From: DASYPQ01 sp036006425
GTDB lineage: Bacteria; Planctomycetota; UBA1135; GCA-002686595
Direction: 5' to 3'
NCBI GenBank assembly: GCA_036006425.1
Contig: DASYPQ010000013.1
Span: 1-64,000, forward strand
DNA: 64,000 nt
Shown: piece by piece, positions 43,937 to 51,734 of the stretch
How positions within the stretch are numbered: position 1 is the stretch's first letter
How the letters are laid out: each line of letters starts with the position of its first letter
The notes under the pieces: model-generated
The model's database searches: none
Seen by the model: the letters and a program-made list of their open reading frames with translations, nothing else
What the model was told of the DNA's origin: nothing
Program-made: the position numbers and the translations under genes

Positions 43937-45066
43937 CCCCCGCTCTCACCGCGCTGCTCGCGCTCCTCGCGCTCTCGCAAGACCCCACTCCGCCGGCACC
44001 CACGCCGACGCCCGCGCCCGTACCCGCTCCAGCGCCGGCGCCAACTCCAACGCCAGGTCCCGCGCCCGCACCGGCGGCCGCGGACGACGACGAGTGGCAC
44101 GACCTCGACAAGGTCATCCAGGTCGTCAACGAGGACATGCTCACGTCCCGCGCGATGGCGCGCCAGATGTTCATCGAGAACCGGCGCAAGCCCTTCAAGG
44201 ACGAGGCCGAGGCGACGGAGAAGCAGCGCCAGCTCCACATCGACCGCGTGAAGGACGCCTTGCAGGTCCAGGCCGGCCAGGACATGGGGCTCGATCCCAA
44301 GGAAGTCGACCACCGGGTGAAGTACTGGATCGACTCCGAGAAGGAACGGAAGGGCTCGGCCGTGTTCGCGCAGGAGCTCGCGGAGAACGGGATGACCCTG
44401 TTCGAGTACCAGCAGATGGCGCGCGAGCGCGTCTACGCGTTCTTCTGGGAGAACTACATCACGGGCGGCGGCGGGGCCGGCGCGACGCGCCCGAGCCGCG
44501 ATCGGTACGTCCGCCCCGGGTACCTGTCGTACTGCTTCCGCCAGTGCCTCGATCACCCCGAGCTCCTCCCCGTGATCGGCGGCCAGGAGCAGCGCGTCGT
44601 GCTGCAGCAGCTCTTCATCGATCCGCGCACGAACGGCGGCCAGGAGAAGGCGCTCGCGCTCGCGGAGGATCTGCGCAACCGGATCGCGGACGGCGCAGAC
44701 ATGAACGATCTCGTCGAGCGCTACGACGCGCGGAAGGACAAGCGGGCGCACGGGATCACCGAGCCCGTCATGGAAGCGCGCCTCGCGCGCGGCGACCCCG
44801 CGGTCGGAGCGTTCGTCGCGGAGTCGAAGCCGGGCGACGTGTCGAAGGTCCTCGAGTTCAAGAGCAAGAACGACACCGCGTACCGCATCGTGCGCCTCGT
44901 CGAGCGGACGGCCGCCACCGTGCCCGATCTCGCTTCGGCGGACGTCCAGAAGAAGCTCGAGTCGCGCGCGAGGGCCGACCTCGAGGCTTGGCGCAAGGAT
45001 CAGGGGCTCAAGGTGATGTACCGGGCTTCCTACGTCTGGCCGCCCGAATTCGGCGAACAGCGCTGA
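43933..45066 (+). CDS. Exported SurA-like peptidylprolyl isomerase/chaperone
   Basis: About 377 residues. A short leader rich in Leu and Ala (ALTALLALLALSQ) is followed by a Pro/Ala/Thr-rich linker and a domain starting DKVIQVVNEDMLTSRAMARQM, which matches the N-terminal helix of SurA/PpiC-type chaperones (VVNDExIT). A C-terminal part (RVVLQQLFIDPRTNGGQEKALALAEDLRNRIADGAD) resembles a parvulin module. The start is a TTG overlapping the mfd stop (TTGA), so outer-membrane assembly and repair genes are coupled here. Isomerase activity is not certain. Confidence 0.75.
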   Translation: MTPALTALLALLALSQDPTPPAPTPTPAPVPAPAPAPTPTPGPAPAPAAADDDEWHDLDKVIQVVNEDMLTSRAMARQMFIENRRKPFKDEAEATEKQRQLHIDRVKDALQVQAGQDMGLDPKEVDHRVKYWIDSEKERKGSAVFAQELAENGMTLFEYQQMARERVYAFFWENYITGGGGAGATRPSRDRYVRPGYLSYCFRQCLDHPELLPVIGGQEQRVVLQQLFIDPRTNGGQEKALALAEDLRNRIADGADMNDLVERYDARKDKRAHGITEPVMEARLARGDPAVGAFVAESKPGDVSKVLEFKSKNDTAYRIVRLVERTAATVPDLASADVQKKLESRARADLEAWRKDQGLKVMYRASYVWPPEFGEQR

Positions 45067-45078
45067 TCGTCGCGTCGA

Positions 45079-45429
45079 TCACTCGACGCGACGGCGCAGC
45101 AGGCGCATGAACTCGAGCACGCGCGCGCGGTCGCGCGAGAGCCCCAGGGGCCCGCCCGTGCTCTCGGAGCGCGCGTTCACCGTCGTCGACGGGATCCCCT
45201 CGGGCCCTTCGAAGGTGAGTGTCACGCGGCTCGCCGGAGCGAGCAGACCGCCCGCGCATTCGCACACGAGGAGACCGCGCGCTTCGTCCGCCTCGAGGAC
45301 GCGCCAACGCGGGAGCTCGCTCGCGAGATTGCGCGCTTCGGTCCACACGTCCTCGCGACGCTGAGGCGCGCGCAGAGGCTGCGCATCGACGTTCGTGTCG
45401 TCGTCGCTCGTGGCGAAGGATCCGCCCAT
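45079..45429 (-). CDS. Hypothetical protein (116 aa), DUF1499-like C-terminal half
   Basis: The 116-residue product has a polar N-terminus and a compact domain with WRVLEADEARGLLVCECAG, RVTLTFEGPEGIPSTTVNARSES and a C-terminal RVLEFMRLLRRRVE. The arrangement (small beta-sheet, SRS-like strand, then an R-rich helix) resembles part of DUF1499 proteins. It follows rpsT by 20 nt and is probably in its transcript. Function unknown. Confidence 0.6.
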   Translation of the reverse strand: MGGSFATSDDDTNVDAQPLRAPQRREDVWTEARNLASELPRWRVLEADEARGLLVCECAGGLLAPASRVTLTFEGPEGIPSTTVNARSESTGGPLGLSRDRARVLEFMRLLRRRVE

Positions 45430-45449
45430 CTCGCGCGGGCGAACGGAAG

Positions 45450-45704
45450 CTACTTCGCCGTCGCGACCGCGCGCGAGAGCTGGCCCTTGTAGCGGGCCGC
45501 CGCGTTCTTGTGGATCACGCTGCCCTTCGCGGCCTTGTCGACGCGCTTCATCGCTTCGGGGAGGCTCTTCTTCGCGGCTTCGGCGGACTGCGCGCGCAGC
45601 ACCTTCCGCATCGCGCTCCTCATCGCGGTGTGGAGGGCCTTGTTGGCCTCGCGGGCTCGGATGTTCTGGCGGTTGCGCTTCTCGGCTTGCTTGCTGTGGG
45701 CCAT
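45450..45704 (-). CDS. rpsT: 30S ribosomal protein bS20
   Basis: This 84-residue basic protein binds 16S rRNA in the small subunit. The N-terminus MAHSKQAEKRNRQNIRAREANKAL and the motif AAKGSVIHKNAAARYKGQLSRAV are diagnostic. Length is normal. It lies 10 nt after the TPR gene on the same strand. Confidence 0.97.
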   Translation of the reverse strand: MAHSKQAEKRNRQNIRAREANKALHTAMRSAMRKVLRAQSAEAAKKSLPEAMKRVDKAAKGSVIHKNAAARYKGQLSRAVATAK

Positions 45705-45714
45705 CGTCGTGTGG

Positions 45715-47049
45715 TTATCGGAAACGTTCCATCCTGGCGGCTACGTCTCGGTAGCTGATGTCGACCTGAAAGATCCGCGCGTAAAAGGCGCGCGCCTCGG
45801 CCGGCTTGTTCTCGCTCTCGGCGATCGCGCCGAGATTGTACAGGATCTCCTTCGCGCGATCATCGACGCCCTGGATTCCCTCGAGCGCCTGCTCGTATTC
45901 GCGCCGGGCGAGATCGAAGTAGCCCTTCTCCCGGAAGCACTGCGCGAGGAGCGTCTGCGCTTCGCGCTTCGAGCGCGGGTCGGCGACCGCCTTCTGGAGC
46001 TCGCTGATCGCGCCGTCGGGGTCCCCGGCGCGCGCGAGGCGCCTTCCGAGCGCGAGTCGGAGGGACGCGTCGCCCGGTCGCAGCCCCACGCGCCGGCGGG
46101 CCTCCTCGATCTCGAAGGTGCGGAGCTCGGCTTCCAGCGCTTCCGCGCCGGCCTCGTCGCCCTCCTTGCCCGCCCGGGCGATCTTCTTCTTGAGGACCTT
46201 GAGCCGCAGATCCCCGGCGAGGCTCGCGATCTCGAACGACTCCTTGCGGTAGGAGAGCGCGCGCTCCGCCCAGTCGAGCGCGGCCTCGGGATCCTCGAGC
46301 CGCACGTTGAGCTCGGCCATCTGCACCATGAGCTCGGGGTTCGGCGGCTCGGCCTGGTAGCGCGCTTCGAGCTTGCCGAGCTCCTCGCGCAGCTCGCCTT
46401 CGGACAGGTGCATGCGCTGCGCGCGCTCGAGCGTCCGCGCCCCCTCCTTGTCCTTGATCTGATCGCGGCTGTGCTGCACGCGCTCGGCGCCGGTCTGCGA
46501 GAGCGCGTGCTCGGCCGAGAGATCCTTGCGCGCCTTGATCGCTTCCTGGTCGCGCGGATCGGCCTGCAGCGCGCGCTCGTAGTACTCGAGGGCCTTCGCG
46601 TGATCGCCGAGACGCGTCGCCATCGCGCCGGCGCGCTTGAGTCCCTCGGCGCGACCCGGCGCGATCTCCGCGAGGAATTCGTACACGGCGCGGGCGCTGC
46701 GGTAGAACCCCGCGTCCTCGAGCGATTGCCCGAGCAGGAGATTGCCGTCCTCGTCGAGCGGGCTGACGGCGAGGTAGCTCTCGAGCGCCTTGACCGCGGC
46801 TTCGTGCTTCCCCGCCTTGCGGAGCGTCTTCGCCATCGCGAGCGGAGCGGCACCGCCGATCGCGCTCAGGAACCGGTTGCCGCCCTTCTTCGCGTCCTGG
46901 CGTTTCTTCAGCGCCTGGCGCAAGCCGCCGCGCGCCTCGCCCTGGTCGGGTTCGATGTCGAGGAGCTGGCGGTACAGCTCGATCGCGAAATCGAAGTTGC
47001 GGCGACGAACGGCTTCGTCCGCCTTCTGGAGTTGCTTGGAGAAGTCCAC
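45715..47049 (-). CDS. TPR-repeat protein
   Basis: The 444-residue, highly charged helical protein is composed of TPR units: FDFAIELYRQLLDIEPDQGEA, AVKALESYLAVSPLDEDG, HAKALEYYERALQADPRDQEA, DGAISELQKAVADPRSKREA and YFDLARREYEQALEGI. No signal peptide or membrane segment is seen, so it is probably cytoplasmic. The start is a GTG. It is located directly before rpsT, and def lies divergently about 120 nt upstream. It likely mediates protein contacts; partner unknown. Confidence 0.85.
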   Translation of the reverse strand: MDFSKQLQKADEAVRRRNFDFAIELYRQLLDIEPDQGEARGGLRQALKKRQDAKKGGNRFLSAIGGAAPLAMAKTLRKAGKHEAAVKALESYLAVSPLDEDGNLLLGQSLEDAGFYRSARAVYEFLAEIAPGRAEGLKRAGAMATRLGDHAKALEYYERALQADPRDQEAIKARKDLSAEHALSQTGAERVQHSRDQIKDKEGARTLERAQRMHLSEGELREELGKLEARYQAEPPNPELMVQMAELNVRLEDPEAALDWAERALSYRKESFEIASLAGDLRLKVLKKKIARAGKEGDEAGAEALEAELRTFEIEEARRRVGLRPGDASLRLALGRRLARAGDPDGAISELQKAVADPRSKREAQTLLAQCFREKGYFDLARREYEQALEGIQGVDDRAKEILYNLGAIAESENKPAEARAFYARIFQVDISYRDVAARMERFR

Positions 47050-47170
47050 GCGCGGAGTTTGGGGCCGAAAATCGTAGGCGCGGAGCCTCGAGGCGTCAAC
47101 GCGCGCTATGCTCCGGGGCGGCGCCGGCCGAGCTGTGGACTAGGATGGCGCCTGACCCGAATCGCTAGCC

Positions 47171-47758
47171 ATGGCGCGGAATCTCGAGTTCGAAGTCGTC
47201 CTCTATCCGGGTCCGATCCTGCGCAAAGTGTCGGACCCCGTCGCGCATTTCGACGAGGAGCTGCGCGCGACCGTCGGGGCGATGTTCGCGCGGATGCGCA
47301 AGAGCAAGGGCGTGGGTCTCGCCGCGCCGCAGGTCGGTCTCCAGCAGCGGATCCTCGTGCTGAACCCTTCGGAAGACGAGAAGAACGACCTCGTCCTCGT
47401 GAATCCGAGCATCGTCGCGCGCGCCGGCGAACGCGTCGTGTTCGACGAGGGCTGTCTCTCCTTCCCCGGGATCTACGCCGAGATCACGCGGCCGGATCGC
47501 TGCACGGTCCGCGCGTACGATCTCTCCGGAGAGCTCACGGAGCGCGAGTACGCCGGCTTCGCGAGCCGCATCATCCAGCACGAGTACGACCACCTCGAAG
47601 GAGTCCTGCTCGTCGACCGCATGACGCCGGCCGAGAAGCTGAAGCACAAGTCCGCGCTCGAGGAGCTCGTCACGCGCTACAAGCGCGCGCGCCCGGCCGA
47701 CGCCGCGGCCCAGGCTGCGGCCCAAGCTGCGGAACGCGAAGCCGCTCGACGGGAGTGA
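47171..47758 (+). CDS. def: Peptide deformylase
   Basis: This 195-residue metal enzyme removes the formyl group from nascent proteins. All three motifs are present: GVGLAAPQ (residues 47-54), EGCLSFPG with Cys95, and QHEYDHLEG (136-144) with the metal His137 and His141 and catalytic Glu138. A C-terminal Ala-rich tail is extra. Its stop overlaps the ribF GTG start by 4 nt. A TAGGAT hexamer lies at 47141. Confidence 0.97.
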   Translation: MARNLEFEVVLYPGPILRKVSDPVAHFDEELRATVGAMFARMRKSKGVGLAAPQVGLQQRILVLNPSEDEKNDLVLVNPSIVARAGERVVFDEGCLSFPGIYAEITRPDRCTVRAYDLSGELTEREYAGFASRIIQHEYDHLEGVLLVDRMTPAEKLKHKSALEELVTRYKRARPADAAAQAAAQAAEREAARRE

Positions 47759-48705
47759 TCGTCCACTTCGAGACCGACGACCTTCCCGCTCCGCCCGCGG
47801 AGGGCGCGGTGGTGAGCGTCGGCGTGTTCGACGGCGTCCATCTCGGGCACCAGGCGATCCTCGCGGCGAACGTCGCGCACGCGCGGGCGCTCGGCGCCGT
47901 CCCCACGGTCGTCACCTTCCGCCATCACCCGAAGACGGTGCTTCTCGGCCGCGCGCCGCGCACGTTGACGAGCCTCGAGCACCGCCTCGAGCTCTTCCGC
48001 GGCGCGGGGATCGCGCGCACGATCGCGCTGACGTTCGACGAGCGACTGCGGCAGATCCCTGCCGAGGATTTCGCGCGCGAGTTGCTCGCGGGCGAGCTCG
48101 GAGCGCGCCGGTTCGTCCTCGGGTTCGACAGCAAGTTCGGACGCGACCGTCGGGGCACGCCCGAACGCCTCATCGAGATGGGTTTCGACGTCGTGGTCGT
48201 TCCCAAGGTGGTCGTCGCGGACCGACCCGTGTCGAGCACGGCGATCCGCGAAGCGGTCGAGCTCGGCGATCTCGACGGAGCGGCGCGCATGCTCGGACGA
48301 CCCGTCGCGGTGTACGGTGACGTCGTCCCGGGCGACGGAAGGGGACGGACGATCGGGGTCCCGACGGCGAACCTCGACCTGCACCACGAGCTCCACCCGC
48401 CGCCGGGCGTCTACGCGTGCCGCGCGCGCGTCGTGGAGCGCGGCCTCGAGGCGCAGGAGCGCGAGCGCTATTCCGCCGTGGTGAACATCGGGTACCGCCC
48501 CACCTTCGCGAACCCCGACGGGCCCGCGGTCTCGGTCCCCCTCGTCGAGGTCCACCTGCTCGACTTCCGCGGGGACCTGTACGGACAGCACCTCGAGGTG
48601 GAGTTCCTCGCCTTCCTCCGCGAGGAACGCCGATTCGCCGACCTCGCGGCGTTGCGCGACGCCATCGCCGCCGACATCGCGCGAGCACGTTCGCTCGCTC
48701 GTTGA
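47755..48705 (+). CDS. ribF: Bifunctional riboflavin kinase / FAD synthetase
   Basis: About 316 residues. The N-terminal FAD-synthetase half shows GVFDGVHLGHQAIL and FRHHPKTVLLGRAPRTL. The riboflavin-kinase half shows GDGRGRTIGVPTANLDL and VNIGYRPTF. Together they make FMN and FAD from riboflavin. The GTG start is set by its overlap with the def stop (GTGA). Its own stop lies inside the -35 of the tRNA-Phe promoter. Confidence 0.96.
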   Translation: MIVHFETDDLPAPPAEGAVVSVGVFDGVHLGHQAILAANVAHARALGAVPTVVTFRHHPKTVLLGRAPRTLTSLEHRLELFRGAGIARTIALTFDERLRQIPAEDFARELLAGELGARRFVLGFDSKFGRDRRGTPERLIEMGFDVVVVPKVVVADRPVSSTAIREAVELGDLDGAARMLGRPVAVYGDVVPGDGRGRTIGVPTANLDLHHELHPPPGVYACRARVVERGLEAQERERYSAVVNIGYRPTFANPDGPAVSVPLVEVHLLDFRGDLYGQHLEVEFLAFLREERRFADLAALRDAIAADIARARSLAR

Positions 48706-48730
48706 CGCTCGCGGGGGCGGCGGTGATAAT
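48702..48730 (+). promoter_or_regulatory. Sigma-70 promoter of tRNA-Phe
   Basis: TTGACG (48702-48707) and GATAAT (48725-48730) are separated by 17 nt, close to the consensus in both boxes. The tRNA begins about 40 nt downstream. The -35 overlaps the end of ribF. This is the clearest promoter in the window. Confidence 0.75.
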
Positions 48731-48770
48731 CCCCGCCCCTCGCGCTCCGCGCGAGGAATCCCGCTCCGAC

Positions 48771-48846
48771 GGGCAGGTAGCTCAGCTGGTAGAGCACTTG
48801 ATTGAAAATCAAGGGGTCACCGGTTCAAGTCCGGTTCTGCCCACCA
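48771..48846 (+). tRNA. tRNA-Phe (GAA), CCA encoded
   Basis: A 76-nt cloverleaf is visible. The acceptor stem GGGCAGG pairs with TCTGCCC (one G-T pair). The D-arm contains AGCTCAGCTGGTAGAGC. The anticodon stem CTTGA/TCAAG surrounds the loop TTGAAAA with anticodon GAA (Phe). The T-arm reads CCGGTTCAAGTCCGG. The 3' ACCA is encoded in the DNA. It lies between ribF and the DUF971 gene. Confidence 0.97.
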
Positions 48847-48853
48847 CACTTCC

Positions 48854-49159
48854 ATGTCGAGCTCCTCACCCAAGGTCATCCGTCGGAGCGATCCGACTCG
48901 GGTCGAGATCGAGTGGAGCGACGGCAAGACGAGCGTGTTCACGCCGGCGCAGCTGCGCGGGCTGTGTCCGTGCGCGCAGTGCGTGAGCGAGACGACGGGA
49001 GTGCGCATGATCGACCCCGCGAGCGTGCCCGCCGATCTGCGGCAGTCGGATCTTGCCCTCGTCGGGAACTACGCGATCACGATGTGGTTCTCGGACGGAC
49101 ACCACACCGGGATCTACACGTTCGAGTACCTGCGCGAGAACGATCCGACTGGACAGTGA
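48854..49159 (+). CDS. DUF971 domain protein
   Basis: The 101-residue protein is a single DUF971 domain (gamma-butyrobetaine hydroxylase N-terminal-like). It has VEIEWSDGKTSVFTPAQLRGLCPCAQCV, with the Cys-x-Cys-x-x-Cys zinc-site pattern, and ends GNYAITMWFSDGHHTGIYTFEYLR. Stand-alone members have been linked to iron-sulfur cluster work, but that is not shown here. Its stop overlaps a possible GTG start of the next gene. Confidence 0.9.
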   Translation: MSSSSPKVIRRSDPTRVEIEWSDGKTSVFTPAQLRGLCPCAQCVSETTGVRMIDPASVPADLRQSDLALVGNYAITMWFSDGHHTGIYTFEYLRENDPTGQ

Positions 49160-49161
49160 CC

Positions 49162-49593
49162 ATGGGCGCGAGCGGTCCCCTCCACGTGCGACCCGGTCTC
49201 GTCCTGCCCGGAGACGAACTCGAAGTGGGGTACACCCGTTCGGGCGGGCCGGGCGGTCAGAACGTGAACAAGCTCGAGACCTGCGTTCTCCTGCGCTTCT
49301 CCGTCGACGCCTCGCGCGTCCTCCGCCCGGAGCAGAAGGAGAGGCTCCACCGCCTGCTGGGATCGAGGCTCGCCGAGGGCGGGACGCTCCTCGTCCGCGC
49401 GCAGCGCTTCCGCGAGCGGCACCGGAACGAGGAGGACGCCCGGGAACGCCTGGCCGAGATCCTCGACAAGGCGCTGACGGTCCCGAAGTCGCGCAAGGCC
49501 TCCCGCCCCTCGCGCGGATCCGTCCAGCGGCGGCTCGATTCGAAGCGGCGCCGCAGCTCGACGAAGCGCGCCCGCCGAGGAGAGGACGAATGA
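49162..49593 (+). CDS. ArfB-like peptidyl-tRNA hydrolase (release-factor-type, ribosome rescue)
   Basis: The 143-residue protein has a GGQ loop (YTRSGGPGGQNVNK), the hallmark of class I release factors and ArfB (YaeJ), and lacks the codon-recognition domain. The basic C-terminal tail (SRKASRPSRGSVQRRLDSKRRRSSTKRARRG) would enter the mRNA channel of stalled ribosomes. The ATG at 49162 is used; GTG 49156, two codons upstream and overlapping the DUF971 stop, is equally possible. The stop overlaps the next start (ATGA). Confidence 0.9.
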   Translation: MGASGPLHVRPGLVLPGDELEVGYTRSGGPGGQNVNKLETCVLLRFSVDASRVLRPEQKERLHRLLGSRLAEGGTLLVRAQRFRERHRNEEDARERLAEILDKALTVPKSRKASRPSRGSVQRRLDSKRRRSSTKRARRGEDE

Positions 49594-50024
49594 GCGCGGA
49601 GCTCGACCGCTCCCTCGCCCAGCTCGAGGCGCTCGCCGCGCGCGGTGGGCGGCCGAGCCGCTACGACGCTCGGGAGCTGCTCCTCGCCCTGGGCGAGTCG
49701 CCGGCCGCGGGCGGCGGCGCGCGCGCGCGGATCGAGGCCCTTCCGCCGACGTTTCGGGAGGCCTGGGAGGCCGCGGTCCGGGACGAGCTGAGCATGGCCG
49801 GGACCGAGCATGTCCGCTCCGTCGATCCCCGCTACCTCGACCGTCCGGGGTACGACTTCGAGTACACGATCGAGGCCCGGGAGCGTCTCGAGACCCGCCT
49901 CCGCGGTGCCGAGCAGCTCGGCCTGCGGACCGACGAAGCCCTCGCGGCGGCGATTCGCCGCGCCGACGAGCTCCTGCGCACGCAGCTCGAACGCCGGGAC
50001 CGGAAGAGCCGAGACAGTCGCTGA
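49590..50024 (+). CDS. Hypothetical protein (144 aa)
   Basis: The product is a soluble, mostly helical protein rich in Arg, Glu and Ala (MSAELDRSLAQLEALAARGG, EAWEAAVRDELSMAGTEH, ERLETRLRGAEQLGLRTDEALAAAIRRAD). No domain is recognised. It is coupled to the ArfB-like gene by an ATGA overlap, which suggests a role connected with it or simple co-expression. A small hairpin (TTCGTAG/CTACGAA with T-rich loop, 50025-50045) follows the stop. Confidence 0.65.
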   Translation: MSAELDRSLAQLEALAARGGRPSRYDARELLLALGESPAAGGGARARIEALPPTFREAWEAAVRDELSMAGTEHVRSVDPRYLDRPGYDFEYTIEARERLETRLRGAEQLGLRTDEALAAAIRRADELLRTQLERRDRKSRDSR

Positions 50025-50445
50025 TTCGTAGCGTTTTTCTACGAACGCGCAATCGAGAGCGCCCCGGCCACCGCGGCCGATTGAATGCGAACTCGGGCGA
50101 AAAACGCGGATCAAGCAGGAATGCGGATTTCGAACGGAGCGTCGCGCAGCCGCGAGGCCGAGGAATCGCGCCGGGTGCTCGCGTCAAATCGATCGCGGGA
50201 GTGACCGAAGCTACCGGATCTGAAGGACTTACTTCCCCTCGGCAGCTTTCCGCAAATTGCGGGACGCCCCTCCAGATCCCCCGCCGATCCAGACCCTGGG
50301 GCGCGTCCGCGGTGCAAAAAAAAGGACCCGACCCTTTTCCTCGCCCCGGACAGTGGGCAACATCTGCGCGCTCCAGATCCCCCATCCCGTTGTGTCTCAG
50401 CTCAGCATCTGTCTCTCTCACAGGTTCCCTAGGAGTCCATTGCTC
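50025..50445 (+). promoter_or_regulatory. Long upstream region of the porin gene
   Basis: This 421-nt stretch contains no supported gene. It holds the T-loop hairpin after the previous stop (50025-50045), a run of eight A about 50316-50325 followed by a weak AAAAGG/CCTTTT hairpin, and a 13-nt direct repeat CTCCAGATCCCCC at 50270-50282 and 50371-50383. No convincing -35/-10 pair was found. A long 5' leader with regulatory sites for the porin is likely; the porin ATG has GGAG ten nt upstream. Confidence 0.4.
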
Positions 50446-51567
50446 ATGAGAAAGCTCGTCTACAGCGCCGTTGCGCTGACACTCGTCAGTGTTCCGGGCT
50501 TCGCTTCCGAGAACGAGTGGTCGAGCCTGGATCAGGAGATCAACAACCTCTCCTCCAGCCTCTCCGCTCAAAATGCCCCCGGTCCCAAGATCGGTGGCTT
50601 CATCCGCACCAGTTTCCGCTACTCGAACGATGAGGACGCCCTCTTCGGTGGCCCGCCCAATACGGAGAAGGAGAGCGGCTTCAAGCTCGACAAGGTCCGT
50701 ATCGAGATCACGGGCGACGCCGGCCAGGACTACTCCTACAAGGTGTCGTTCGACCTCGCGACCGGCAGCGCCTCGCTCAAGGACGCGTACGTCACCTGGA
50801 AGGTGGCCGACAACGTCAAGGGCACGATGGGCCAGTTCACGAAGCCCGTCCTCCGTTCGGCGCTGATTTCCGACAAGAACCTGTTGTTCACGGAGCGGAC
50901 CGCGCTGGGCGGGTTCTTCCGCCCCCGTGACACGGGCCTCATGTTCAGCGGCACGTTCGAGACGATCGAGTGGTCGCTGGCCGGACAGAACGGCATCGAC
51001 GGCAAGAACGACGACTTCAACTACGCCGCGCGCATCTCTGCCAACCTCATGGGACCCGGCGTCGGCAAGGTCGAGGGCGCGTACGGCGCCGGCCAGGAAA
51101 CCAACCTGATGGTTGGCGTGGCCTGGGCCGACGACAAGGAACTCGACAACGGCACGATCATCGGTGCGGACGCCGCGCTGACCTCGGGCCCGTTCTCGAT
51201 CGCCGCCGAAGCCGTCAAGTTCGACGACGGCGACGCCGCCAACAACTTCCCGGCAAAGGACGGCAGTGACATGCACTGGGGCTCCGACAACACGTTCGTG
51301 AGCATCAATCCGTCGGGCAACACCTCGTGGGACATCACCGCGAGCTACATGTTCACGGAGCAGTACGAAGGTGCCGTCCGCTTCGAAGAAGGCAAGGCCG
51401 ACGACATCGGTGGCGTCGACCCGAGCGTGCAGGCGATCAGCGCCGCCGTGAACCGCTACGTCCAGGGCCACGACATCAAGTGGACCCTCCAGTGGCTCAA
51501 CACGTCGTCGGACGACGACACGAACGAAATCACCGAGTGGACACTCGGGCTCACCGTCGGGATCTGA
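50446..51567 (+). CDS. Outer-membrane porin (OprO/OprP-like)
   Basis: The 373-residue product has a signal peptide (MRKLVYSAVALTLVSVPGFAS), a short helical segment (LDQEINNLSSSLSAQ), then alternating beta-strand-like segments from IGGFIRTSFRYSND to WTLGLTVGI. The segments KVRIEITGDAGQDYSYKVSFDL, WKVADNVKGTMGQFTKPV and FRPRDTGLMFSG match phosphate-selective-porin-type 16-strand barrels. The closing residues end in a beta strand. Codon choice shows more GGT and GAA than its neighbours, as in highly expressed genes. A strong terminator follows. Confidence 0.85.
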   Translation: MRKLVYSAVALTLVSVPGFASENEWSSLDQEINNLSSSLSAQNAPGPKIGGFIRTSFRYSNDEDALFGGPPNTEKESGFKLDKVRIEITGDAGQDYSYKVSFDLATGSASLKDAYVTWKVADNVKGTMGQFTKPVLRSALISDKNLLFTERTALGGFFRPRDTGLMFSGTFETIEWSLAGQNGIDGKNDDFNYAARISANLMGPGVGKVEGAYGAGQETNLMVGVAWADDKELDNGTIIGADAALTSGPFSIAAEAVKFDDGDAANNFPAKDGSDMHWGSDNTFVSINPSGNTSWDITASYMFTEQYEGAVRFEEGKADDIGGVDPSVQAISAAVNRYVQGHDIKWTLQWLNTSSDDDTNEITEWTLGLTVGI

Positions 51568-51622
51568 ACGGAAGCTGAGCCCCTCGCTCGCGCGCGTCGC
51601 GGGTGAGGTGTGAGAGACACAG

Positions 51623-51656
51623 GGCCCCGCGCGCGTCGCGGGGCCTTCTTCTTTTT
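51623..51656 (+). terminator. Rho-independent terminator after the porin gene
   Basis: GGCCCCGCG-CGCGT-CGCGGGGCC forms a perfect 9-bp GC-rich stem with 5-nt loop, followed by TTCTTCTTTTT. It is 55 nt after the porin stop. This is a classic intrinsic terminator and implies a single-gene porin transcript. Confidence 0.9.
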
Positions 51657-51734
51657 CCGGTCCCCTCCGCGCCCGACGAGGCCGGCAACCTACGATGTGC
51701 GCCCTCGATGGCGCCTCACGCCCGGAGCGAGCTG

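Noticed and set aside
45508..47754. A plus-strand extension of ribF through rpsT and the TPR gene
   Set aside because: It is antisense to clear genes; the GTG overlapping def sets the start.
48802..49161. A longer N-terminus of the ArfB-like protein reaching into the tRNA
   Set aside because: The frame crosses tRNA-Phe and the DUF971 gene; the family starts near the GPLHVRPGL segment.
50257..50445. A longer N-terminus of the porin starting at 50257
   Set aside because: The signal peptide and ribosome site both point to the ATG at 50446.
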